This document shows positions 1 through 53,356 of a DNA stretch of 64,000 bases, piece after piece. The notes beneath the pieces were generated by a model. That model was given only the letters and a program-made list of their open reading frames with translations. It was not told where the DNA came from and ran no database searches. The DNA lies in NCBI GenBank assembly GCA_963931865.1, contig OZ007506.1, forward strand, positions 186,001 through 250,000, written 5' to 3'. The translations under genes were made by a program, and so were the position numbers. Source of the stretch: Axinella damicornis. Taxonomy: Eukaryota > Porifera > Demospongiae > Axinellida > Axinellidae. Numbering within the stretch: position 1 is the stretch's first letter; the number at the start of each line of letters is the position of its first letter.

Positions 1-34
1 TGACACATCCTGCTCTTGGTCCCCCCTCTCCCAG

Positions 35-2162
35 TCTGCCAGCATCATGCATGCACGGTGGCCCGAGGCTGGAGCGGTGGACCCTTTGCTACTCAAGGAG
101 TCGGAGTACCTCACCCAAGTGTCACATGAGTTCCGTGTTCGCATCAAGAAGATGGTAGACATGAGGGAAAAGGCAAGCACAGGGGACATGGGGCCACAGT
201 CCTGCATAGGGAACTTGGGGCCACAGTACTCTGTCGTATACACTCTGCACAGCCGTCTGTGCTGATGCATGTGGTGATATTGCATACACATTCTTGGTCA
301 GAGGATGCAAATGTTCTTGTAGCCACAAGGACTTGTTCTCCTCATTCAGAAGTCTGCTCCCTCTGAGAAGTTTGCGAGACCAGAGTACGGGGTGATCTAC
401 GTGGCACAGGAGTACCCTCGGTGGCAGCAGCTCACCCTCACCACACTCCGAGGACTGTACAATGAGGTGTGTGTGTGTGGTGACGGTGTGAGGGTAGCGA
501 GTACCCTGTGTGTGAGTAGTGAAGATGTGAGGGTGTGTGGTTGGTAAGGTGTGTTCACCTAATCATGTTTCTACTTGCCGCAGGACAAAAGTATTTCTCC
601 TTTCTCCCTCCTGTTTCCATCCCTCTCTCCCCTCCCTCCTCCTCCCTTCCTCTCTCCTCCCTCCCTCCTCTCTCCTCCCTCCTTTCTCCTCCCTCCGTCT
701 CTCCTCCCTCCTTTCCTCCTCCCTCCCTCCTTTCCATCTCCCTCCCTCATCTTTCCTCCTCCCTCCCTCCTTTCCATCTCCCTCCCTCATCTCTCCTCCC
801 TCCCTCATCTCTCCTCCCTCCCTCATCTCTCCTCCCTCCCTCCTTTCTCTCCTCCATCTCCTTCCCCTCTCACATCCACCCACAGGCAGATAATTCCTTC
901 CCTCCCAACAAGGAGGTGCTTGAAGCTCTCAAGACCATTCCCGAGGTCAAGCCTTACATGAAGAAGCTGATGCCTTTTGTGCAGCACACAAAGGTGCATC
1001 CTGCTGTCGTGAACCCAAAATGGCCAAAAACATATTGCACCTGTTAACTTCTAGATGTTTAGTGGTTAGGATATGTATACCTGGTTGTAGGAGCTACTGG
1101 GGGAGAAGGGACGTGAGGCCCTCGACCTCACACTCCCATTCGATGAGATGGCTACTCTTGAGAGGAACATCAGTTACCTTGTCCGCTCACTTGACGTAAG
1201 CATCAATTCATAACTAGCTACATGATTACCAAGAGATTATTAATGACATGTGTAACTATTGAACTTCGTATGATTACAAATGTATGTTGTACAGTGCACA
1301 GCACTAAAATTATATTGCAGCAGTTGCCATGGTAGTGGCTATGTTCTGCTTACAGATTCGCCACATCATATTGATCATACTGATGACTGTGTGAGAAACA
1401 AGTTAACACATCCATGGAGCAGTTACTGCTTCACCCCTGCACCGACCCTCACACGTACATATATACACACGCACACACACACACACACACCTCGCACATG
1501 CACACGCACACACACACCAGCTAAAGGAAATTTGGATTGAAAGTGTGTCTGATGCACCAGACACTAAGGTCCGTGAGGAGTGTGTCCCTGGTAAACCCAT
1601 GACGGTCTTCAGCAGCTCTGCTCACAAGGTTGTTGTTCCCGTCTCCCCGTCCCCCTCAACCTTCTCATCTCTTTCAGCTGCACACAATCACACACACCTT
1701 ATAATGACATATACATGCACACAGCCGTGGACGACCGTCACCATGGTGAACCCTCAGCTGTGTGTTCCCTACTTCACAGTCAAAGTCCCACTCTATGATG
1801 GTGACACCTTCACGAGAGCAGTAGACCGTATCCGCAGAACCAGTGGTATCCCTGGTAAGCAAGCGGCTTCGACAGCTACACAGGTGTAATAGCTGGTCGC
1901 ATCACTTCTGCATACCTTTCTTACATTGTCCCCCTTGGCTCCCTCTCCTGCAGGTAACATTGCGGTGAACTTGATGCGCTACAAGCGAGATGCCCGTTCC
2001 ATTCCAGTGTCTGGTGAGCACGATGGGATGATTGGAATCGGGACACAGTCCCACTTTTCCATCGCTGATAACAAAGCCTACCTTAGCGACCCCGAGAATG
2101 GTTGTGAAGCTGTTGCCATGGGAACACACCTCCAGTATGTTGTGGATGTAGAACGTTCCTAG
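35..2162 (+). CDS. LARS1: Cytosolic leucyl-tRNA synthetase, C-terminal part (5' partial)
   Basis: This is the 3' end of the class I synthetase that charges cytosolic tRNA-Leu with leucine. Seven exons join in frame: 35-172, 350-466, 886-993, 1091-1195, 1521-1628, 1725-1854 and 1954-2162 (stop TAG 2160-2162), giving about 304 residues. The product matches the metazoan LARS1 C-terminal region by recognisable strings: MHARWPEAGAVD (anticodon-binding region), EVKPYMKKLMPFV, LDLTLPFDEMATLERNISYL, REECVPGKP and MVNPQ. The first six exons meet at phase 0 and the last intron is phase 1. The first intron has a GC donor (AAG|GCAAGC); the others are GT-AG. The catalytic Rossmann and editing domains lie upstream of the window. 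Whether 35 is the true exon edge is a guess from the CCCAG acceptor. The family call is secure and the edges are good. It converges with receptor A on the other strand. Confidence 0.93.
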
Positions 2163-4002
2163 CTGGGTTAGCAGCAGAACTTGAACTTGAAATTATAATT
2201 TTTGTACAGGTAGAATACTCTTGGTGCGTTGATGACACAAATAGATTCATTCACAAAGAATTGTTTAGTCGCTAACAGTTGTCAACAACACTTGTCAACC
2301 ACGCCAAACTGGTGTTGGACTACATCATGGGGTCTCTAGTTCAACATCTAGTGGGTTCAGAAGCATTCAACCACAAGTCAACATCCCCCGGAACCAAAAA
2401 TCAAAACAGCCTCTTCTTTTAGTTAACTGACTTGGACATTTCCCTAATCATCAGAATGCATGAACGGAAACTCGCTGTACTAAAACAACACTGCATGCAT
2501 CTTAGCTTCGATCTCTGGCCTTCTACAGGCACCTGAATGTGCATGTGTCTATAATTGCTTAGAAGTGATGTATGTATAGCTACTTCCTGCCAAACCAGAA
2601 TTACTTCCCACATCCATAACCACTAGAAGCTGCTGGGCATTCAGATGCTAAACACTGTCTTTCTGGTTAGCCCAGTGACACTGGACCAGTGTTTCTTTTA
2701 GAAAATCGTTCCGGGGGGGGGCGAATCGTAGCGTGGCGAGGTAAGGGGGGGAAGCATGAATAGCTTTGCATACATAATACTTCTTGGGTATCATTCAAGG
2801 TGGGGGGGGGGGGGGGGGGGCAGTAAAGATTTAAGGCGGGGCGAATGCCCCCCCCAAAAGAAACCCTGCACTGGGCCACCCAGAAAGACAGTTTTTGGCT
2901 GTGTTTATATGCATGACTTCAAACGTAAGGCCCTACCTACCATTCACAGTTGAATTAAGTTCCAGTTGAATGGAAGCAGAATCTCCTCATGCTCCTAGTG
3001 CGCAATGCAAAGGCGGATATACTGACCTCAGTCTCCTTCCAAAGCTCTCAAAGTAAGTAGAAAAAAAACATGTCTGGCGTCATCTCAGAATTCAAATTTT
3101 GGCGGGAAGTCAAGGTAGCTCGCGCATGCGCGCTACCGGTTGCTAGGTTGAAATACTGAATTTGTAACAAGTTTTGGCGGGATGTCGGGATGGCACACTC
3201 GCTAAGCACTTGCTTTACAGCCTGGGGGTTGAGTGTTCGCCTCCCCAATAACCGAGTACGAGTCTGGGCCACTCCGTACACACCGGTTCCTGACTTCCCC
3301 GCCTAGCAGCATGAGTACGCCGGTTCCCATCTGACCACCGAAGCTAAAGGTGTCTGGTGGAAAGCAGGTTAGCCTCCTGTGATTCCAGACACGCCTATCC
3401 AGCGCTCCTGAGGCTTACACTTCGGTGTCCGACCTGTCACGGAGGAGTGGGTGTGTTGCTAGGTTTGTTTTTTTTTCCTTTTTTTTTTCTCTTCTCTCTC
3501 TCCTTTCGTTTTTTCATTTCTCTTTTCATTGTGGAGGCTGTTATTATTATTTTTTTTCCTTTTTTTCCCCACTTTACAGGGGGAGGCTTTAATTCTAGGC
3601 CTGTTCTTTCAGAAGTAATACGGCACATGTACCACAAATTAATAGCACCTCTTGAGGTAAGTACCATACTTAATGGAACTACAATGTTGATCATGTGCAT
3701 GCAGGCATACTCTGTTTTGGTATAGCAAACGAGTTTCATCCCTATCAGCTAGGTGCTTTTGTGATACTTCAGGAGGTCATGCCCTGCGCTACTGGTTGTG
3801 CATCCCTTGCAGTTGCAAAAAGTGTTATAGGAAAAAAAATGGATAAAAATGTGACACTTGTTACTGCAGTATAAAAATTCTCAACACAATGACAATCTCA
3901 CTGCATGGCAGCAGCAACCATTTCCAGCTTTACAACAAATTATATGTGGACACAACAACAGTAATTGATTTCTAACAAAACGAAGTCCCCATGAGAGAGC
4001 TG
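2163..4002. other. Intergenic region between LARS1 and receptor A (convergent 3' ends)
   Basis: No gene was recognised here. The stretch holds the 3' flanks of two converging genes, a G-rich patch with a run of about 20 G near 2802-2820, a tRNA-like SINE candidate (3185-3262), two TTTTGGCGGGA sites around a CGCGCATGCGCG palindrome (3097-3184), and a long pyrimidine tract at about 3464-3570. Short open frames in it look random. Confidence 0.6.
3185..3262 (+). repeat. tRNA-derived SINE head (candidate)
   Basis: The segment reads like a decayed tRNA: a box-A-like GGCACACTCGCTAAGC, then CTTGCTTTACAGCCTGGGGG, then a box-B-like GTTGAGTGTTCGCC. This order and spacing are typical of tRNA-derived SINEs. 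No intact cloverleaf or second copy was found in the window, so the call rests on pattern similarity only. Confidence 0.4.
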
Positions 4003-16532
<12,530 letters not shown>

Positions 16533-16663
16533 AGCTAGCCGTCACAAGTTGATGCGAAAACTGAACTTGCAGTAGTGCATCAAGCCTGAGTAGATCGGTA
16601 TTTATACGCATGCGCAGTATAGGGGGCGTGGCTGAACAAAGAATAACAGTCGAGTCGATTATC
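16533..16663. promoter_or_regulatory. Bidirectional promoter of receptor A and COMMD5
   Basis: Only 131 bp separate the ATG of receptor A (minus, 16532) from the ATG of COMMD5 (plus, 16664). The gap contains ACGCATGCGCAGT (about 16606-16618), close to the NRF1 consensus found in many housekeeping bidirectional promoters, and a GGGGGCGTGGC box. No TATA box is at a convincing place. Confidence 0.65.
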
Positions 16664-19600
16664 ATGTCTGTCGTCCAGGTCATGGCCCATGGAGGCGGTG
16701 GCTTTGCCGCAGACAGAACACCTTTCTTCGGCATCCGGCTGCCACCTGAAGTCAAGAAGCTGGTCCAGTTATCTAAGACGATTGACCCAGCCACCTTCAA
16801 GAAGATATTGAAATGTATGTTCCCCCCCCCCCCCCAAGCACCACCACCATTTTCCATTCACATTAACCTTAGCCCTACGTATGAGTAGTGGTATTGGTAG
16901 CTTCAGACAATACTAACTAACTCATACTCACCCACGATCAAAGCGGTTCACTCACTCGTGAAACTGTCATGTCTCTAGACCCTCCTCTCTCTTCGAAACC
17001 TGGCTTCATGGTGTGGTTACAGTCACAATCTGTGACTCTCGTGACTGTCTCTAAACTGCCAGGGACTGTGCGATGAGACCACTGGTGGTCCAGTGAAATT
17101 TAAAAGTACATAGGACACTGTGGTAAAGCCTTTCCACTGTATACAGGGGTCACATCCGATTTGAACAGTTTAAATCAGCAGTTGGATCTATGAAACTGCT
17201 ACGTTTACTGAAGAGAAGGAACATTGACCTAGTCATGGCCAAAGTACAGCACTTATTGCACGGGACAAAATAAAATGGCTCTCTCCTCTACACAGCTGTA
17301 GTGCACTACCTTGAGACAGGGCTGGGGGAGGAGGAGTCACTGACTGCCCTGCACAGTGAGAAGTGTCCTCAGGAGACAGTCCGAGCCATCTTCGCTGGCA
17401 TACACACCATCCTCACAGCAGCACTAAAGCAGCCCAGCCTTAAACCAGCAGTATGTCAATGGAGGGAGGGGATTAGTTCCTGACTAGCTTGTGTGGTTAG
17501 GGTCTAGTACTAGCTTGAAACCCCGTAGAGGGAGGGAGTTAGTCTCACACAGCCTTCAATAGTTAGGTTGCTGTACCAACCTGAAGCCAGCAATACGTAG
17601 TCTACAGAGGGAGGGCACCCAGTCTTCAATGGCTAGGTCTACCTGCACCAGCCTTGAGCTGTCCATAGAGGTTGGGTTTAGTCTCTCCCAGCCTTCAATG
17701 GCTGTGTTGCTGTACCAACAGGGGCTTAGCCCTCAGTGGTCTAGTGAGTGTCCTCCTATCATATGCCAGCCTGTAGAGAGAGAGAGAGAGAGGAAGTCTA
17801 CGGTCTCTTGGGTCTTGACCTACAAATACCTTGTGAACATCCTGAGGGTGTATAGATTACCCATCCTGACATGGTGTGTTTTCCACTGTGCAGATAGTGA
17901 AGGAAGACCTGAAGCAGATCAAGTGAGTTTGTACTCTCCTGCTGTCCCATTCTAGCAAATAACCTGGAGAAATAACTCGACCTCAGCCCGTACCTACTAC
18001 CTGCCCACACGAATAGGAAAAATTTCCTGACTAGCCCTAATCCCACATAGCCAGACCCCATTCTGCATGGAGAGGTGTCCGAGACGCGGCATAGAGCAGT
18101 TTGTCGCCCACACCATGGAGTGCAAACCAATCACAGTGCAGTATTCAGTCACGCTATGTGATCATTCACATGCTATGTGATCAGTCACATGCTATGTGAT
18201 CAGTCACATGCTATGTGATTAACGAGAAGATTCAAATTCAGTGGAGAGTGAACTTGAAGCGTGTGAAGTGAACTGAGCAGGCTTGAGTTATGAGCTTGAA
18301 CACAACCAAAATTGAAAGCGTAGGTGCAGTAAGGTCTCAAGTCTTACCTGTGCTGTTGCTAATGTCATGACCGGATTAAATTTCCGAGTGATGAGCCATA
18401 ATTATGTCCCAGACTCCTTCCTGTGGTGTGGAATCTGGGCCATGCGAGACGTGCCCTAATGCTTACCTGGATCCGAGGTATTGTGCATTGAAACCTCTTC
18501 TACTGCAATACAGGATGCCAGCTGAAATGATTGCGGACTTAAGCAGTGCTATATCAGGACCAAGGTAGGCACCTACCTTGTTTATGATGTAATCGATTAT
18601 GGGGACATCCCCATGGATATTCTTACTGTGGAACTTGATTTGGGATGTTTGTCATTGTCACTACATGGACAATAAATAACTGGCTTGCCCTTCCAGCTAG
18701 TCTAAGATGGACAATGAAGCCCTCTATTTGACTGTTGCTGTGGTCAGCTGATCGTCGGACACCTTGGCCTAGTTGTACTAACATCTTTGATCACGTATTT
18801 CCTCCCCCCAGGAGGTCACGACTGGAGCGCAGCGTGGTGGAGCAGAGAGTGAGACTGCCTCAGCTGGAAACCTTCAGATGGAGGGTCGATGTCACCATCT
18901 CTAACAGGTAACTCCTCAGTCTAATACGTGAATCAGGCAATTTGAAACTTGGAATTTGACGCAGAATTGGAAATATTAATGGGCGTACAGTACCCAACAG
19001 CAGAAGATTAAATCACATTCACTTTCATTTTCAAAGAGACTGTTACACAGGCAACTGGAGTTAGCTCATACTGACAGTTTGTGGGTCAATCCTCCATTGA
19101 CATGCACACATTAGAAACTTCTATGAAAAACAATCACGTGTCGCCCTCCGGGGACTCATCATTGTGTCACTCGTTTATAATGGCATGGCTAGCAAGCACT
19201 TGAAAGCACACTGCCAAGCCACTTTCTAGGCTTGTGTCACCATATGAGCAACTGATTGCAAGAAGAATAATTATATTGGGGTTATAGAGTGCCTAAGGTA
19301 TCAAACGTTTCCCCTAATTCTTTCCCCCTCCCCTCCCCCCTCCTCCTGCCCCTTCCCACTCCCTACTCCCGCCCCCTCCCTCCCCCCTCCCACCACTAGC
19401 TCATTACACAGAGTGCTTGAGCCCTCAATTCTCATGGAGATGACACTGTCTGATGGCAGCATCAAGACGTTTGAGGTGTGTGTGCATGGGAGGTCACAGC
19501 TGCAGATCACGCTTGCAGGACACTGGCATGCTTTACGTTGTGTGAGTAACAACTGCTATCATGTCTGCTGATAGGTGGCGGTGAGCCAGTTCCATGAACT

Positions 19601-19679
19601 GAGGTACAACGTGGCGTACGTGCTGAAGGAGATGGAGGACCTTGAGAAGAGGAACATTCTCAAACTACAAGACTTATAA
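16664..19679 (+). CDS. COMMD5: COMM domain-containing protein 5
   Basis: Seven exons: 16664-16814, 17302-17450, 17894-17922, 18514-18564, 18812-18907, 19400-19475, 19575-19679 (TAA). The product is about 218 residues, against about 224 in human COMMD5. The N-terminal part has FFGIRLPPEVKKL and ATFKKILK; the C-terminal COMM domain has FRWRVDVTIS, LEPSILMEMTLSDGS, FEVAVSQFHELRYNVAYVLK and DLEKR, all matching COMMD5 rather than other COMMD paralogues. COMMD proteins act in the Commander complex (with CCDC22 and CCDC93) in endosomal recycling and also influence NF-kB signalling. All junctions keep phase. The 29-nt exon 3 (IVKEDLKQI) is tiny but needed for continuity. A head-to-head promoter is shared with receptor A. 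Confidence 0.93.
18154..18222. repeat. 19-bp tandem repeat
   Basis: About four units of CACATGCTATGTGATCAGT in COMMD5 intron 3. Each unit contains the palindrome CACATGCTATGTG. Confidence 0.85.
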
Positions 19680-20538
19680 CCGCAGCAGTTCAAGATTACT
19701 GATGCTGTGGATCAATTTGTATGCATGGTTGTATGACGTGGACCACGTATATAGTTGGGTATGGATTAAGGAATTGGATGGCATCATGCACAAGATGACG
19801 TAGCACTGGCTAGTTTACCAAAGTGAAGGATACACCAATACAGGCCTGACTCCAGTATAGTCTCTGGATGAGTAGCAATATGCAGTGTCAGTATATAGGT
19901 TGGGGGGCAGGGAATACAATCAGGAGGTCAAATCACTGGACACGTGAAACCAGTCAGCTAGTGGGCCCATGTGTACCCTACCACCCAAAGCACGAGTTAA
20001 TTGTTAGCTCACTCTGGTTGCCGGCCCTTCTCAGCTCAAAAATACTATTGTCATCACAAGGCTATCCTTCAACTGCTCATAATAGTTGCCCGGGTCTGGT
20101 TTTAACCATTCCACTGTTGCTGCATGCAGGAATTCACTCTGTTTTGGCCGTCATCGTACTGAACAAAGTCCACATGGCACATGCTGGGAATGAACTGAAG
20201 CAGTGAAGTTTGCTGCAAGTGCAATATTTTGCAGCTAGTGTCATACATTGTCATTTGACAATAAGTCACACTTTGAAATGCATTGTGCTCGTAATTGTGG
20301 GGACCAAGCATCCTATACCCATTCCATGGCAAGGTTAGTCACCTTGCAGTGCTGGCACAGTGCGTTCACATGCACTCCCGTGGATGTTATCCACAGACCA
20401 CGGTAGAAGGATCTTGGCACGGAGACATACACTTGTATGTTCGCTGGGAATTTGGGGGGGAAGTACTAGTAGCATTGAAACCGTTATAAACAGGCCTAGG
20501 AGGTTTCTAACTTTCTGTGACCTATGCGCACACACCTT

Positions 20539-20604
20539 ATGTTGTGAACATTACTGAACATTTTAGCCCTATAGGGCTAAAATGTTCAGTAATGTTCACA
20601 ACAT
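20539..20604. repeat. Perfect 66-bp palindrome
   Basis: ATGTTGTGAACATTACTGAA and the rest of a 33-nt arm are followed at once by their exact reverse complement, with no spacer (centre CCCTA|TAGGG). Confidence 0.95.
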
Positions 20605-21346
20605 ATAGCTCACCATCCACTCGCTCTATACCCACAGAATGCACCCACCATACCTTATACACAGAGTTCATGCAGCACTTGGATAATAGTTCAGTTTTAA
20701 TCAGTTTGGTACAAATGAATCTCGAAAGGATTACGCACTTTTAGTTTTTAGGGTGATTATATAAGTTTATTTATTTAACAGACTAATTCAGCTGTCATTC
20801 TAGTTTTAGTATTAGTTACTAAAGTGAAATATTCCTTACTAAAAATGCATAATTATAAGTGCACCACCTCCAGAATGCCCACACACTTGCATGGCTTCTA
20901 AACTGTGCTCCTTCTGGAGTCAACTGCTTCAGATATTCATTTTCAAATTCGTGTTTTGAGTCTAATGTCCATAACTGTACCACCTTACGTTCACTTAGAT
21001 CTTGGTTTGTAATACTGTTTACCCCTTATCATCATGTTACTGTAATTTTTGTTTGCATATACATGTAGGGAGAGCACCCATACATATAAAGAAAAGAAAA
21101 ACATAAAGAAAGCAGGTCCCACCTCTAACCCTAATCCCGTTCCAACTCTACCATGGCCATCAACTCTATTAGTAACTGACCATCAACTGTTAAATTTTTT
21201 TTTTGTTGTACTTTGTGTGGTCCTATGGGCCAAACTTGGCCTGCTGTCATTGCGACAGGACTTAAAAATAAAATTCTATTCTAAATTCTCTTCTATAGCC
21301 AACTGCTTCAGATATTCATTTTCTAATGTCCGTAACTGTACCACCT

Positions 21347-21456
21347 TAGCCTCGTTCCCAGTCCCACGCCCAGCTTTTCGTCACTTGCAGTACGGTAAAG
21401 TGCTTTACTGTACTGCAAGCGATGAAAAGCTGGGCGTGGGACTGGGAACGAGGCTA
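21347..21456. mobile_element. Foldback element with 9-bp target duplication
   Basis: 110-bp inverted repeat with ends TAGCCTCGTTCCCAG and CTGGGAACGAGGCTA. It is flanked by perfect GTACCACCT direct repeats at 21338-21346 and 21457-21465. The arms include CCCACGCCCAGCTTTTCGTC and the complement; there is no coding capacity. Confidence 0.92.
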
Positions 21457-21496
21457 GTACCACCTTACATTCGCTTAGATCTTGGTTTGTAAAACA

Positions 21497-22227
21497 AACA
21501 TGTTTGGAGAGGGTGCACTCCTACAGATACCTTGGAGTATGGCTCACTTCGTCCTTAAACTGGTCTATGCAAGTCAGTGAAGTATGTAAAAAAGCAAGGC
21601 ATCAAGTGGGTTCTATACCGAAAATTCTATCCATCTGCAAATTCTTCATCACTCTTGCAACTTTATCTGGCCTACATCCGACCACATCTGGAATACGCTG
21701 TACCTGTATGGGACCCCCATCAACGGGGACTTATCAGCTCCCTGGAGAGAGTGCAGAAGTTCGCACTTAAGTGTGCACTAAAAGCTGGAGTTCTGGATAT
21801 GAGTCTTTGCTTCAGTCATGCAACCTGCCTACTCTTGCCTGCAGAAGACGCTATCTGAAACTGTGCCTCCTTTATAAAGTTGTAAATGGACAGCTTACCT
21901 TCCCGGTTGTACCTATTGTGCCGCGGAGCCAGGCCAGACTCCTCAGAAACACCAGTACACTAGCCCTTGAAAGACCAGTAACACGCTCAAATGCCTAATT
22001 TTATTCCGGATACAATTGCCCTATGGAACAGCTTACCCCCATCTGTACAAAACTGTCAGTCATTGGATTCTTTTAAACAGACTGTATTATGTCACACATT
22101 AAATACCTCAACTATACCTATTTCTTAGATCATAGATAATTGGGCTTCTGTCTGTGTGCATTATCATGTTATTCATGTACCCTTGCATTGTTGCAAAATG
22201 TTTATAGAAAAAAATAAAATAAATAAA
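21497..22227 (+). pseudogene. LINE (non-LTR retrotransposon) reverse transcriptase C-terminal fragment
   Basis: A 5'-truncated, frame-broken piece of a non-LTR retrotransposon ORF2. Recognisable strings in shifting frames are HSYRYLGVWLTSSLNW, LAYIRPHLEYAVPVWDPH, LERVQKFALK, CRRRYLKLCLLYKVVNG and ALWNSLPPSVQNCQSLDSFK, the usual order at the end of CR1/L2/Jockey-like ORF2 proteins. It ends in an A-rich AAATAAAATAAATAAA tail near 22210-22227. At least two frameshifts separate the pieces (near 21580 and 21770). Confidence 0.85.
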
Positions 22228-22385
22228 CTGTTTACCCCTTATCATCATGTAACTGTAATTTTGTGTTTGCATATACATGTAGGGAGAGCACCCGTATGCA
22301 TATAGTCTACCTTACTTAGGTTTATCCGTTTTTGCTTGTAATAACATTAAGTTTGGGTTTCCTCTGCTAGAGCCTCATTTCCAAT

Positions 22386-22479
22386 TAGTTCGGTTCTCAG
22401 ACCCTTCTGTGTTTCATTTCCAGGGTGGGTGGGGCCGCCCGCCCCACCCGTACCCAAGAAGGGTCTGGGAACCAAACTA
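22386..22479. mobile_element. Foldback element, divergent subfamily, with 9-bp target duplication
   Basis: 94-bp inverted repeat with ends TAGTTCGGTTCTCAGACCC and GGGTCTGGGAACCAAACTA, flanked by perfect ATTTCCAAT repeats (22377-22385 and 22480-22488). The ends are related to the TAGCCTCGTTCCCAG family. Confidence 0.88.
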
Positions 22480-22694
22480 ATTTCCAATGACAATGGGCCA
22501 ACCTGAGGGAGGGTTCACTCAGTGCTGTCGGTAGTTGCCTCTGTCGGACTAGCCTGGCGAATGAGAAATTCTTTGGCAGCTCCCTCTGCTATCCTTCCGC
22601 CATGTGTTGCTTGGTAAGTAAGCCAGGGGGAGCCCATGCAACACTGCACCATAGATAATAGAGCTTATCTATGACTGCACATAGTGTATCCATA

Positions 22695-22742
22695 CTAGTC
22701 TCGTGCCCAGACCCCCTCAGTGCAGTGCTGGGAACGAGACCA
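22695..22742. mobile_element. Short foldback element
   Basis: About 48 bp from TAGTCTCGTGCCCAG to CTGGGAACGAGACCA. It is family-like by sequence, but no target duplication was confirmed. Confidence 0.5.
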
Positions 22743-22889
22743 ACTGGCGTCCAGCCCCACCACGGATTCGAATTTCCCGCTTTTTTTCGTATGGTAACAC
22801 GTGATCAGAATAGCGCATCAAAAAGCGGTTTCGCACACTGCGCAGCTGCATTTACCGTGAGAACTCTTGAAGACAAGTCGACAGCAGCC

Positions 22890-53194
<30,305 letters not shown>

Positions 53195-53356
53195 GACTAA
53201 ATCCCACCCCTGTAACGCTTAGATTTGTACATAGAATTATTTTTGTAATAAGTTTTGGCTGTCCAGGGGTCAGTGGGTTGGCTCCCACTCTCACATGTTG
53301 TTGGTACAAATATTGAATGAATCAATGAAGTGGAGAAATACTGAAACACAGTCATA

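Larger units (their letters stand above)
19680..22889. other. Transposon-rich spacer between COMMD5 and receptor B
   Basis: No host gene was recognised. The spacer contains a perfect palindrome (20539-20604), LINE 3'-end debris (21090-21300 and 21497-22227), a locally duplicated segment (about 20926-21090 repeats at 21300-21497 and resumes at 22228-22300, split by insertions), and foldback elements at 21347-21456, 22386-22479 and 22695-22742. The receptor B promoter should lie in the last few hundred bases. Confidence 0.7.

Noticed and set aside
3310..3400. 5S rRNA-like string (CCCATCTGACCACCGAAGCTAA)
   Set aside because: Only one short block resembles 5S rRNA. The rest of the molecule and box C spacing are not there, so neither a 5S gene nor a SINE3 can be claimed.
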